The notes: generated by a model not told the origin, from the sequence alone. Positions 1 to 9,139 are shown, numbered from the stretch's first letter. The stretch: 55,771 bases of DNA from Methanomassiliicoccales archaeon (GCA_004377185.1 SOIM01000009.1:1-55771); one strand, 5' to 3'. Program-made: numbers and translations.

Positions 1-1
1 C

Positions 2-3000
2 CCATCACAAACCCCACCCACCCGAACCTACCTCTCCCACCTCGCCACTGAATCCGACATCCAATCCCTCAGATCCACCCTCGGAATCCGCGACCCCGAC
101 GAGAACTACAACATGATCATAAACGGCTTCGGAACCGGAGCCGCTCCCCCCACCGAAGAAGAATACAACAGCCTCATCGGCCAACTCAGCATCATAACAG
201 GCGTCATAGACCCCCCCACCGCAACCTCAATCGACCTCTCCCAGGACCCCTACTTCCCCACCGTGGGCAACCAAGGCTCCCAAGGCTCCTGCACCGCCTG
301 GTCCGTGGCATACTACGCCAACTCATACGCCCAGGCCAAGGACAACAACTGGACGGACGCATCCACCGGCAACCCCGACCACCTTATGAGCCCTGCCTGG
401 ACCTACAACAAGGCCAACGGCGGTCAGGACACTGGCTCCATGCAGTTCACCAACATGAAGCTCATTCAAACGGTCGGGAACGCAAACCTCTCATCCATGC
501 CCTACAATCAGTTCGATCACATCTCCTGGGGGACCGAAGGGGCCTGGAGGAGCGCCTCCGAGTTCAGGATAGGCAGCATAGACTCCACCGCCCCCTGGAA
601 CACCAACGTAATAAAATCCTGGCTGGATGATGGGACACTCGCCTCTTTCACATTGGACGCCAACCAGTACGGGAACGGCCTGGGGTTCGGGGATGATACC
701 ATTACGTCCGCGGAATACACTCCGGGAGATCCAAACCACGCCAACACCTTCGTGGGTTACGATGACAGCAAGGCCCAGGGGGGAGAGATCGGCGCCTTCA
801 AGGTGGTGAACAGCTGGGGCGCTGGCTGGGGCTCGGAATGGGGCGGGAACGGTTTCTACTGGATGACGTACGATGCCGTTGCTGAGTTAGTATCACCCGT
901 ATACAGGTTCACTGACAAGCCGGACCACAGTCCCACCTTCCTTGCCATTTGGGAGTTGAATCCTGTTGGGGATAGGAATGCCAGCGTCACTCTGGGAATA
1001 GGTCCCTATGCACTGCCTGACGATACAAGATCACCCGTCTGGAACGGAGGCACTCACGATTTCCCCACCTTCATGGCTTTGGATATTTCCGAGTTCGAGG
1101 ACGAGTGGAATGCGGGTGTCTTTGATTTCTTCCTGGATATCGGTTCCGGTCTGACTTCTTCTACAATTACTTCTTTCAAGATAGAGAGGTACGATAACGG
1201 TTATGTCCCCTATTTTCCCAGTTTGATCTCGGACGAGTCCCTGGACGTGCCGGAGGTCACTCCCGGTTATGTGACGGTCCGTTTCGAGACGCTCGTTAGG
1301 ATAGACACTCCTACGGATGGTCAGTACGTACGCGGGACCACGAACGTCTCGGGCTGGGCGGCCAGTGCCTGGAACACAAGGCTCTTCCACGAGGGTTTCG
1401 AGTACACCTTCCCGGGTTCCTGGACGGTAGGGGATTACAATTCTAGTCATGGAGATGATTACTGGGGCGCTTCATCTCATCGATCCTACGGAGGGATAAA
1501 GAGCGCCTGGGCGGCCCAGATGGGGGACAAATGGGTCAACGAGACCGTCCTGGAAGAGGATTTCGAGAATTTCGAGGAATTCAATTGGTTCTTCGGTGAT
1601 TCCGAGAGCGCAAGCGGGGAGGATTGGTGGGGTACGACCGATTACAGGTCCTACGGTGGTAATACCAGCGCATGGGCGGCCGAGGTCGGCAACGGCACCC
1701 ATCTCCTCTACTCGCAGGATTTCGACAACGGCGGGGTCTTCCCGGCTGATTGGGACGCCTTCAACCAGGGCCCGGACGTACATCCCTGGGAAGTGGTTCT
1801 TGATTCGGGTAGCGATTACCGAGGGGAGTGCGACAGCCAGGCGGCTGGACCAGACACGGACATCATCGAATGGCTTTACATGGACACCGGCTTTGATGCC
1901 ACAGGCTATACCGACCTGACCCTGGACTTCTATCTGGACTACGCCTACAATGACAGCGACGAGTATGCAAGTGTCCTCTACGCAACAAGCGGCACCTATC
2001 CTACATTCACCGAACTGCAGAGATGGACTTCCAGCACAACGGGTACCCAGACCATAGACCTGTCCGCGGCTGACGGGGACTCGAGCGTACATATCTCCTT
2101 CATCTACCACGCCACCTACGATTTCTACATGAGGGTTGATGATGTGTACGTCAACGGAACGATTCAGAACAACGTCTCCCACCAGTACGATGACGACATG
2201 AGCTCCTTTATGTACACCTCGGTGAATCTTACAGGTTATGACTCCGGGGACCTCAGGTACCAATACTGGCTGGACTCGGAGCAGTTCCACGAATATTTCT
2301 ACGCCATCTACTACGAGGACCCAACCTGGTACTTCGAGGGGGACCAGACCGGGAACAGTTCGGGCTGGCAGGCGGACAACATCACCGTTTCTTCCACGGC
2401 TACGTCGGTCGGTTTCTTCTTCTACAGTGATACGGCCGATCACAATTACGAGGGGGCGTACGTGGATAACGTAACCCTAATTGGCACGGGAATAAGGCCA
2501 AACAACGAATCCCACACCTATGACGACAACATGAGCGCTTACATGTACATCGATGTGGACCTGAGCGGTGCGGCTAATCCGGTATTGACCTACAGGTACT
2601 GGCTGGATTCTGAGAACACCATGGACATTCTCTATGTGATGTACTACGATGCGGGTAGCTGGCATTACGCGAACCCGCTCACCGGGAACAGTGCTGGCTG
2701 GCAGCTGTCCAACACTTCTCTACCCAACACCGCAACCCAAGTCGGGTTCTTCTTCGATAGCGATTCTTTCAATCACGATTACGAGGGCGCCTATGTGGAC
2801 GATGTGTTCATCATAAACGAGGACGTGCTGACCGAGGTCTCCATTAGCATAGACGGAGGGCCCTGGACACCTGCTTCCGGGGGACAGGATTGGTGGTACG
2901 ACTGGGACTCTACGACTGTATCGGACGGTCCACACACCGTGTACGCAAGGGCAGCTTTCGGTTCGAAATACTACAACAGCTCGGTCTCAGTGATAGTGGA

Positions 3001-4975
3001 CAACACTCCTCCAGACAATCCGTCTAGCCATTCCTCATCGCATACCGTCAGCACCTGGTCAACGGACAACACCATCTGGATGAATTGGTTGGGCGCCTTC
3101 GATGCAACAAGCGGGGTTTATGGATATTCGATCAACTGGACCACCTCGAACGTTTCCCTTCCGGATGATATGGTGGACACGACCTCGGATACCACGACCG
3201 GTCCGCCTCTAGCGGATGGGAACAGCTGGTACTTCCATGTTAGAACTGTGGATAACGTTGGTAACTGGGCTCCCAGCGCCTACCGTTTGGGCCCGTACTG
3301 GATAGACGCGACAGCACCCTCTAATCCGGATTCCTACATGTCAAGCCATACACCCTTCGTATGGTCGAACGACGATACCGTTTACGTCAACTGGACGGGC
3401 GCCAACGACACCACCAGCGGGGTCTACGGGTACTCCATCTTCTGGGACACGAATCCATCCACGATACCTGATACGGCAGTGGAAACCACTGATAGAAACG
3501 ACACAAGTGCACCTCTGGCCAACGGAAACAGCTGGTACCTGCACATCAGGGCGGCGGACAATGCCGGCAACTGGGCAACGGGTGCGCTTCATGCCGGACC
3601 TTTCTACATAGACGATGAGCCCCCAACTACGACCAGCATAATATCTGGCACAGCCGGGTTCGATGGTTGGTACCTCTCTGGTGTGGGCGTACAATTGAAC
3701 GCAATAGACACCTGGAGCGGTGTGAACTTTACGCTGTATCAGATCAACGGAACGGGTTGGCAGCCCTATAGTGTTGGGTTAAACTTCACGGCCGATGGCG
3801 TATACACGCTCGAATATCTCTCCATGGACAACGCTTCGAATCTGGAAGGCTTCACATCCGAGGACATCAAGGTGGACCAGACAGCCCCAGAGAATCCTGA
3901 TAACTACTCCTCTTCTCACACGATCTGGATCTGGTCTACAGATAACACTGTCTTCATCGAGTGGTCCGGGGCAATGGACAACATGAGCGGGGTGTACGGT
4001 TATTCCATCATCTGGGATAGATTTCCGCTGACTCTTCCTGATCAGGGGATCAATACCACTCTTACGAATTTGACAAGCCCTCCTCTGGCCGACAGCAATG
4101 ACTGGCATTTCCATATCAGAACTAGAGATGTTGCAGGGAACTGGGCTCCGGATGCGTATCATATAGGTCCGTTCTGGATAGATGTGGCTCCTCCCGTGGC
4201 AGGTTTGAACGTAACGGCAGAACTGGAAGGTCTCAACTGGCAGGACGTGAATGTCTCCTGGGACCTCTCACCGAGCGATCCAGCGGATGTGGTGAGGTAT
4301 GAGGTCTATTATGCCAATCAATATGATTCCGGCGGAATGGGATATGTGCTGCTGACCACACTTCCCAGCGGTTCGGACTATTACGTGCATCAGAACGCGG
4401 GTTGGGGTGATCTGAACAACTACTTCTACATGGTCAGGGTGGTGGATCTGGCAAACAAATCCGATGTCTATCCACAGCAGGCTGGCAAGTTCGTACGGTC
4501 CTTGACGGCTGGATGGAATCTGGTCTCTACGCCTCTGGTGCAGAGCGATGAGTCCATTCTCTCTGTGTTCAGGACGGTGGACTTCGATTCTGTCCGATAC
4601 TATGACGCCTTCGATACTTCGGACCACTGGAAGGCCTACTATACCTTCAAAGGCTACAACGATCTTCCCAGTGTGGACCATACCATGGGCATGTGGTTGA
4701 ACGTCCTGACCGATTCCGATTTCGTGGTTGCAGGGACGGTTCCCCAGTCCACGCAGATATCTCTAAAAACAGGGTGGAACCTGGTCACCTTCGCGTCTTT
4801 CAACGACAGTTATTCAGTAGCAGATATGAAGGTTGATCTGAACGCGACCAGGGTGGAAGGGGTTGATCCTCTAAGCAGCCCGTATTTCCTGAGAGCGATG
4901 CTGGATTCGGATTTCTTGGAGGCCGGGCATGCGTATTGGGTATACGTCACTCAGGATTGTGTGTGGGTGTTGTAG
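2..4975 (+). CDS. Secreted papain-like cysteine peptidase (C1A), multidomain, 5' partial
   Basis: Extracellular protein-degrading enzyme. The frame is open to the left edge with no stop, so the gene starts outside the window and the ATG at 113 is probably internal. Counting from that ATG, the peptidase domain covers about residues 35-265 and has a complete catalytic set: Q54 (oxyanion hole), C60 in GSQGSCTAWS, H209, and N233 in NSWG. Next come jelly-roll/MAM-like repeats (about 420-890, each ending in an EGAYVD-type motif), at least three Fn3-like repeats with a GVYGYSI motif (about 960-1350), a final Fn3 domain, and a C-terminal module with two GWNLV motifs near 1465 and 1553. The same last two domains end the two subtilisins at 31768-42397. 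No C-terminal membrane helix is visible. The signal peptide must be in the missing part. The first 400 or so bases are unusually C-rich. Confidence 0.9.
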   Translation, partial: PSQTPPTRTYLSHLATESDIQSLRSTLGIRDPDENYNMIINGFGTGAAPPTEEEYNSLIGQLSIITGVIDPPTATSIDLSQDPYFPTVGNQGSQGSCTAWSVAYYANSYAQAKDNNWTDASTGNPDHLMSPAWTYNKANGGQDTGSMQFTNMKLIQTVGNANLSSMPYNQFDHISWGTEGAWRSASEFRIGSIDSTAPWNTNVIKSWLDDGTLASFTLDANQYGNGLGFGDDTITSAEYTPGDPNHANTFVGYDDSKAQGGEIGAFKVVNSWGAGWGSEWGGNGFYWMTYDAVAELVSPVYRFTDKPDHSPTFLAIWELNPVGDRNASVTLGIGPYALPDDTRSPVWNGGTHDFPTFMALDISEFEDEWNAGVFDFFLDIGSGLTSSTITSFKIERYDNGYVPYFPSLISDESLDVPEVTPGYVTVRFETLVRIDTPTDGQYVRGTTNVSGWAASAWNTRLFHEGFEYTFPGSWTVGDYNSSHGDDYWGASSHRSYGGIKSAWAAQMGDKWVNETVLEEDFENFEEFNWFFGDSESASGEDWWGTTDYRSYGGNTSAWAAEVGNGTHLLYSQDFDNGGVFPADWDAFNQGPDVHPWEVVLDSGSDYRGECDSQAAGPDTDIIEWLYMDTGFDATGYTDLTLDFYLDYAYNDSDEYASVLYATSGTYPTFTELQRWTSSTTGTQTIDLSAADGDSSVHISFIYHATYDFYMRVDDVYVNGTIQNNVSHQYDDDMSSFMYTSVNLTGYDSGDLRYQYWLDSEQFHEYFYAIYYEDPTWYFEGDQTGNSSGWQADNITVSSTATSVGFFFYSDTADHNYEGAYVDNVTLIGTGIRPNNESHTYDDNMSAYMYIDVDLSGAANPVLTYRYWLDSENTMDILYVMYYDAGSWHYANPLTGNSAGWQLSNTSLPNTATQVGFFFDSDSFNHDYEGAYVDDVFIINEDVLTEVSISIDGGPWTPASGGQDWWYDWDSTTVSDGPHTVYARAAFGSKYYNSSVSVIVDNTPPDNPSSHSSSHTVSTWSTDNTIWMNWLGAFDATSGVYGYSINWTTSNVSLPDDMVDTTSDTTTGPPLADGNSWYFHVRTVDNVGNWAPSAYRLGPYWIDATAPSNPDSYMSSHTPFVWSNDDTVYVNWTGANDTTSGVYGYSIFWDTNPSTIPDTAVETTDRNDTSAPLANGNSWYLHIRAADNAGNWATGALHAGPFYIDDEPPTTTSIISGTAGFDGWYLSGVGVQLNAIDTWSGVNFTLYQINGTGWQPYSVGLNFTADGVYTLEYLSMDNASNLEGFTSEDIKVDQTAPENPDNYSSSHTIWIWSTDNTVFIEWSGAMDNMSGVYGYSIIWDRFPLTLPDQGINTTLTNLTSPPLADSNDWHFHIRTRDVAGNWAPDAYHIGPFWIDVAPPVAGLNVTAELEGLNWQDVNVSWDLSPSDPADVVRYEVYYANQYDSGGMGYVLLTTLPSGSDYYVHQNAGWGDLNNYFYMVRVVDLANKSDVYPQQAGKFVRSLTAGWNLVSTPLVQSDESILSVFRTVDFDSVRYYDAFDTSDHWKAYYTFKGYNDLPSVDHTMGMWLNVLTDSDFVVAGTVPQSTQISLKTGWNLVTFASFNDSYSVADMKVDLNATRVEGVDPLSSPYFLRAMLDSDFLEAGHAYWVYVTQDCVWVL

Positions 4976-5118
4976 AACTGGATTGCAGTGAAACATCGGA
5001 CGTGTTCACCAACCCTTGCCAAACCAATTCTGTCTAGAAGACGTATGTAGTGCGTGACTACCATCTCTGGATGGAGACGTTTGCTCCACCCCACGAGCTC
5101 TCACTGGCCTCTTGGGAT

Positions 5119-5198
5119 TATATCGGTTTCATATTTAAATGCCTGAAGTTTCCGATATATCGGAAGGCTTTATAAAGGTCCTCAGTTTCCGATATATC
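5119..5198 (+). promoter_or_regulatory. Promoter with flanking operator repeats for the AbiE-like pair
   Basis: A perfect 16-bp palindrome TTCCGATATATCGGAA lies at 5150-5165. Twelve bases of it recur at 5187-5198 (TTCCGATATATC), and a half-site (TTATATCGG) sits at 5118-5126. Between the two larger sites is a TATA box, TTTATAAA, at about 5170-5177. The distance from the TATA box to the ATG at 5199 is about 26 bases, which fits a leaderless transcript starting at that ATG. One operator copy covers the BRE side of the TATA box and the other covers the start site, so a bound repressor would block transcription. The winged-helix first gene is the natural candidate, by analogy with AbiEi autoregulation. 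Confidence 0.7.
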
Positions 5199-5780
5199 AT
5201 GCACGGTGTGAAAAGGGAGAGAATCCTCAGGGTCTTGCTCAACCGACCGGACGGAACCCTGACCAAATACAGGATCGCAAAACTCTCCGACTGTTCGACC
5301 AGTTGGACCATCGAGTTCCTGAAGAATCTCGAGAAGGAAGGATATGTCAAAGGAACCAAGGTGGTGAAAAAGAAGGCATTGTTGGAGTACTGGGTCTCCA
5401 TCATCCGCAGACCCGTCCATTACGAGTTCTTCGTACAGTCCCCGACCGAACTCCTCAAGGACGTGGAAATGGAATATGCGCTCACCACCTACATGGCAGA
5501 GAACCTGCTGAACCACCACCTCTTTCCCACGAGAACGGACATCTATGTCCACAAGGCCGACCTCCTTCTCTGGAAGGAGAAGCTCAGCGAGAAAGGCCTT
5601 TACGGTAAAGGGAACCTTCGATTGCTGGTCGGCGACAATCACGTGTTCTACAAGAAGAGTAAGATAAAGTCATTGTGGGTGGCCTCAATCCCCCAGGTCC
5701 TGGTGGATTTGAAGATAGAAGGTGGCGTGTGCGAAGAGGCATACGACATGATGGTGAGGAGGTATGTACGCAGAAACTGA
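5199..5780 (+). CDS. AbiEi-like winged-helix antitoxin/repressor
   Basis: Protein of 193 residues with an N-terminal winged helix (about residues 1-65: RERILRVLL, then YRIAKLSDCS and a recognition-helix region), followed by an alpha/beta region of unknown fold ending in RRYVRR. It overlaps by 17 bases the nucleotidyltransferase-like gene behind it, the arrangement of type IV AbiE systems, where AbiEi is the antitoxin and represses the operon. An upstream ATG at 5139 is in frame, but it would place the palindromic operator and TATA box inside the gene. The ATG at 5199 sits 26 bases after the TATA box and starts just before the winged helix, so it is preferred. The family call rests on gene order and domain type, because no specific AbiEi motif was recognised in the C-terminal half. 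Confidence 0.65.
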   Translation: MHGVKRERILRVLLNRPDGTLTKYRIAKLSDCSTSWTIEFLKNLEKEGYVKGTKVVKKKALLEYWVSIIRRPVHYEFFVQSPTELLKDVEMEYALTTYMAENLLNHHLFPTRTDIYVHKADLLLWKEKLSEKGLYGKGNLRLLVGDNHVFYKKSKIKSLWVASIPQVLVDLKIEGGVCEEAYDMMVRRYVRRN

Positions 5781-6543
5781 GACCGAAATCTCTCAAGCCC
5801 ACCTCAAACAGGTTATCGAATGCATCGAAGGACCCATCGTGATATTAGGTGGCTGGGCGGTGCAATTCCTGGTGAACGAAGGGTACAGAGAGGTCACTGG
5901 CAGGAACTACTTGGGTTCTAGGGATATTGACCTTGGTTTCTATATGAAAGGACAAAACGTTGACGATACGCCATTTGCCAAAGCGTACAGTGCCCTAGTC
6001 AACGACCTGGGTTTCAGGCCGCTCTCTTTCCGTTTGTTCAAAGAGATGCATGCCGAAACTGGCGAACCTCTGGACATGGAAACAGCCAGAAACCTTCCTT
6101 CTCACCAGATATTCCACATATATGTGGACATGGTTTTGGACCGCATACCGGAGAATTTCAGGGAGCGTTTCGGCTTCACCCCTATCGATGAACCGTTGCT
6201 GGCGCATGTGTTCGCTGAGGAAGGCAGACACCTCGAGAGAGAAGAGTTCGGCAAGACCATCTGGATCCCAACGGCAGACATACTGCTGGCCATGAAGGTG
6301 AGGGCTCTTCCCGACAGGGACAAGGAACACAAGAGGATCAAGGACGTCTGCGATATCGCTGCTTTGACGTTATTCGGTTCGATGCCTGGGGAGGAAGGAT
6401 GGTTGGAGGAATTGATCGGGAAGGAGGATATCGACAGGTTCAAGGAGGTTCTGACAAGAGAGGATATAGAACGGGCCTCAGAGATCATAGCTATAGAACC
6501 CGTAGCAGTCGAAGGTGCTCTGACGAGAATTGGATTGGTATGA
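5764..6543 (+). CDS. AbiEii-like nucleotidyltransferase (putative toxin)
   Basis: Protein of 259 residues of the DNA polymerase beta-type nucleotidyltransferase superfamily, close in layout to AbiEii/DUF1814. An early GGWA motif (about residues 27-30) is followed by SRDIDLGF (about 56-63), which carries the paired metal-binding aspartates. The helical C-terminal half contains ILLAMKVRALPDR and a KDVCDIAAL segment, typical of this family, whose members transfer nucleotides to tRNA or other targets. An in-frame stop at 5755-5757 fixes the ATG at 5764 as the first possible start. The GGAGG just before it is too close to be an ideal ribosome site, so translation is probably coupled to the upstream gene. 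A general nucleotidyltransferase with another target is the alternative. Confidence 0.75.
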   Translation: MYAETETEISQAHLKQVIECIEGPIVILGGWAVQFLVNEGYREVTGRNYLGSRDIDLGFYMKGQNVDDTPFAKAYSALVNDLGFRPLSFRLFKEMHAETGEPLDMETARNLPSHQIFHIYVDMVLDRIPENFRERFGFTPIDEPLLAHVFAEEGRHLEREEFGKTIWIPTADILLAMKVRALPDRDKEHKRIKDVCDIAALTLFGSMPGEEGWLEELIGKEDIDRFKEVLTREDIERASEIIAIEPVAVEGALTRIGLV

Positions 6544-6568
6544 CCATTCTGCAATCCTTGCTGAAAAC

Positions 6569-7486
6569 TCACCAATAAGGCGGCTTCTCTTCTTTATGAT
6601 CAAACAGAGAGGGCTGCTCTTCCCTTCTCCTTCTCCTGGCCACCCCAACCGCAATCCCGGCTATCATCACCACCGCTGTCACCACAATCGCTATGAGGAG
6701 CAACATCTCGAAGGTCCAGAAACCTTCTTCCTCCATCCCGTACGAGACCAGCTCCATAGTGCCTATCTTCGTCCCGTCACTTTCGAAATCCTCGCTTATC
6801 ACTGGGGCACCCACATCTAAGGAGAACACCTCTATCGTGTAGTTGCCATCCTCCCTCGTGAGTTTGAGCTCATAACCGGTGTAGGTCCCTGCTGGCACGG
6901 TCACCGTTCTCTCTCCAAGACACTCCATGTTGTACTCAACGAACTCGGTCTCGGTATCACTGAAGTCCTCAACGCCGTTAATTCGCCAAACAGTGGTCGT
7001 GGTCCTCGTGGTCGAAGCGCTCCAGGTCTCGTACAGTTCGATCGGGAAGTCATTGAGGTCGACCGGAGGGTCGTTCGTCTCCGTCATTTCCAGGCTTTGC
7101 GTGACTGTGTTGCCCATGTAGGAATACGTCAGGGTCATGATTCCTTTTTCTTTCACGATCGCGTGATCTGAGATTCTCTTGTGGATGGATATTGACGCTA
7201 CCCATGTCCCTGAGATGAAGCCTGTGAAACTGCCCTCCCCTTCCATTGAGATTGTGTAGACGTCGTATCCGAGCATCTGGGTCTTCTCTTTGATCTTCAA
7301 TACCATGTCCCCGGTCAGGAGCACGCCCTCAAGATCCATCTCGTAATCGTAGTTCCATCTCTCTCCGACAATCGGTTCCGACATCTCGATCTGGGCCATG
7401 GTTGTCATTGAAAAAGAAGCGATCAGGAACACGTTCACGACTAGAAGGGCAAGTATGCGTCTCAGGGGCAGTCCGCCTCCCAACAC
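6569..7486 (-). CDS. Type I membrane protein, unknown function
   Basis: Protein of about 305 residues, not recognised as a named family. It has an N-terminal signal peptide (RRILALLVVNVFLIASFS), an extracellular beta-rich region with repeated threonine-rich strands, one C-terminal membrane helix (LLLIAIVVTAVVMIAGIAVG) and a basic cytoplasmic tail (RRRRREE). The longest frame opens at 7627 but overlaps the next gene. The GTG at 7486 is preferred because a TATA box (minus strand CTATTTATCG, 7507-7516) lies about 26 bases before it, giving a leaderless start. It converges with the AbiEii-like gene, leaving 25 bases between. The extracellular part resembles lipoprotein-like surface proteins of archaea only in a general way. 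Confidence 0.7.
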   Translation of the reverse strand: MLGGGLPLRRILALLVVNVFLIASFSMTTMAQIEMSEPIVGERWNYDYEMDLEGVLLTGDMVLKIKEKTQMLGYDVYTISMEGEGSFTGFISGTWVASISIHKRISDHAIVKEKGIMTLTYSYMGNTVTQSLEMTETNDPPVDLNDFPIELYETWSASTTRTTTTVWRINGVEDFSDTETEFVEYNMECLGERTVTVPAGTYTGYELKLTREDGNYTIEVFSLDVGAPVISEDFESDGTKIGTMELVSYGMEEEGFWTFEMLLLIAIVVTAVVMIAGIAVGVARRRRREEQPSLFDHKEEKPPYW

Positions 7487-7535
7487 GTTGAGGATGGTAT
7501 TTCTTCGATAAATAGGTTCTTCTCCTCTTCCAGTG

Positions 7536-8384
7536 TCAATGATATTCTCTGGGCCCTTCCAACAAGGAGAGATGGATCCCGGCAATCGCCTTTGGGGCAG
7601 AGAAAATGAAGGAAAGATCAGGGCCATAATTCCTTCTCAACTTTTCCAGACGCTTCAGATGATCCAGTGAGATTCCTTTGCTGGCCAACACTTCCACCGC
7701 CTCGGCAAGCGACTTGGACTCGCCCGTGGTCATATACCCTGCCATATGCGCGCTCCACTTCGTAGCCTCCATCGCCAACTTCGTAGCATTCTCTGTAAGA
7801 GGATAGTAGAACAGCGACAATCCCACCAACAGCTCGTTCATGATCAAACTCTTCATAACGTCCAAGTTAGTTGGCTTCGCCACCTTCACCTCCGAGGCCA
7901 GATCCTCCCCGTGGACTGTTTTCGATCCCTTCAGAACACCTCCGAGGACCTGACCGGATGGCGAGAGCAACTTGGCAAGGAGAGGGTTTGCGCTGAAGAT
8001 TCTCGTGAACGTCCCGGAGATAAAGTCCCTCCTTCTGCATATGAACTGGGAGGTGAACATGCCCGTTTGAGCCATTATGAACTGCGGGATCCCTTTGAAT
8101 CCCTTCGCGGTCGAGCTTGCGATTCCGTGCTTCTCTACCAGGGATTGGACTTTCGAATCCAGAACGGATACTTGTCGACTGGATACATCATCATCCACCA
8201 CAATGATCATGTCAAAGTCCGACACTTCTTTTGAGAACCCTCCCTTTACAGCACTTCCGAAGAGGATGACAGAGATAACTCTCTCACCGACATCTCTTTG
8301 CAGAGATGGTATCAGGTCTAGCAGGAAATTCTTCTGGTCGTTTGAGAGATCCAGATCTTGAATCCGGAGTTGCGCATCTCTCAT
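7536..8384 (-). CDS. Nucleotidyltransferase-domain protein (MNT type) with helical C-terminus
   Basis: Protein of about 282 residues. The N-terminal half is a minimal nucleotidyltransferase: VILFGSAVKGG (helix-turn with GS) followed by SDFDMIIVVDD, which carries the two catalytic aspartates. The C-terminal half (about residues 150-270) is helical and could be a fused HEPN-like domain, but no RX4-6H motif was found there. The ATG at 8384 is chosen over an upstream frame opening at 8525 because a TATA box (minus strand GAATATAT, 8408-8415) lies about 27 bases ahead, so the message is probably leaderless. The gene is divergent from an ArsR-like winged-helix gene. It is likely a defence or toxin-antitoxin nucleotidyltransferase, though its target is unknown. 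Confidence 0.72.
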   Translation of the reverse strand: MRDAQLRIQDLDLSNDQKNFLLDLIPSLQRDVGERVISVILFGSAVKGGFSKEVSDFDMIIVVDDDVSSRQVSVLDSKVQSLVEKHGIASSTAKGFKGIPQFIMAQTGMFTSQFICRRRDFISGTFTRIFSANPLLAKLLSPSGQVLGGVLKGSKTVHGEDLASEVKVAKPTNLDVMKSLIMNELLVGLSLFYYPLTENATKLAMEATKWSAHMAGYMTTGESKSLAEAVEVLASKGISLDHLKRLEKLRRNYGPDLSFIFSAPKAIAGIHLSLLEGPREYH

Positions 8385-8574
8385 TGCCGTGCTAAGCGAG
8401 TGGGAAGATATATTCGTTGTGGAGGGTTGCAGGATATTCTGAGAATGCGATAGCTGTGTGGTTCGCAGAGGTCGCTGGCATCGAGTTTCGAGTGGATTTC
8501 TTGCGAAAAGTTGAAATAATGTCAATGTTATTGATACATGTCAAGAATTTGGACAGATAAAGAGGTGAGAGAAA

Positions 8575-8871
8575 ATGGTAAACCCTGAAGGACTCCACGC
8601 GATAATGGACCCCATCGGAATGAGAATTCTTCTTGAACTCAACAGGAGGCCTGAACATGTGAGTGAGCTCGCAAGAAAGCTAGAGAGTCCACGCCCGACG
8701 GTCGCATATCACCTCGGCATCATGGAGAAACTAGGCATTCTGAGATCAGAGTACAAGATTTTCAAAGAAGGGAATCCCAAGGGAAGGGTAGCTAGGGTGT
8801 ACTCGATAGACAAGAGAGTTCTGAAGAAGTACCTTCAAGAGACAAAGAAACTCTTCGAGATCGTGGAATGA
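8575..8871 (+). CDS. ArsR-like winged-helix transcription regulator
   Basis: Protein of 98 residues made almost entirely of one winged helix: GMRILLELNRRPEHVSELAR, then the recognition helix region SPRPTVAYHLGIMEKLGIL, then a wing ending in ARVYSIDKR and a final helix likely used for dimer formation. A ribosome site GAGGTGAG ends about seven bases before the ATG, which fixes the start. It is divergent from the MNT nucleotidyltransferase gene, so it may control both. No metal-binding cysteines are present, so a metal-sensing role is unlikely. Confidence 0.85.
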   Translation: MVNPEGLHAIMDPIGMRILLELNRRPEHVSELARKLESPRPTVAYHLGIMEKLGILRSEYKIFKEGNPKGRVARVYSIDKRVLKKYLQETKKLFEIVE

Positions 8872-8980
8872 TCACATCTTGTGGTGCACTCTCTCTATCA
8901 CCATGTCTGAATACCCAGAATCTCCCTCCTTCCTGAACGCCTAAAGACACATTTATATCCAATAACCTCCATTTGTTCCT

Positions 8981-9073
8981 TGCTTTTCGAAAAACATCCC
9001 TCCACAACGAAAGAAAAGCATCCCTCCTAAGAGTGGGCCGTTCTTTTTAGTCTGGACGGCCCCCCCTTTTTTT
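8981..9073 (+). ncRNA. Candidate small RNA with two anti-ribosome-site repeats
   Basis: No convincing gene lies between 8872 and 9139, but this stretch has the parts of a small transcript. A TATA box (TTTATATC, 8952-8959) predicts a start near 8981, and a hairpin with a T-run ends at 9073, giving about 93 nt. Inside are a TTTTCGAAAA palindrome (8984-8993) and two copies of CATCCCTCC (8995-9003 and 9019-9027), 24 bases apart. The complement of that motif reads GGAGGGATG, a ribosome site joined to a start codon, so the RNA could mask translation starts. Function is inference. The stretch could also be only a leader or a 3' region. Confidence 0.4.
9035..9073 (+). terminator. Hairpin plus T-run terminator
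   Basis: A perfect 7-bp stem GGGCCGT (9035-9041) and ACGGCCC (9056-9062), with a 14-nt loop, is followed by a C-run and six Ts (9068-9073). It would end a transcript running from the left, either the winged-helix message or the candidate small RNA. Such bacterial-looking terminators are not the rule in archaea, although T-runs alone do terminate archaeal transcription. Confidence 0.6.
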
Positions 9074-9139
9074 GAGCGCAAAAGAGTGTTCGCAGGATAA
9101 GCTATAAGTATCATGGAATCCACGAGTATTACAGTGATC

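Noticed and set aside
1472-2443. Open frame of 323 codons opposite the papain-like gene
   Set aside because: Shadow of the MAM-like repeat region; no recognisable protein features.
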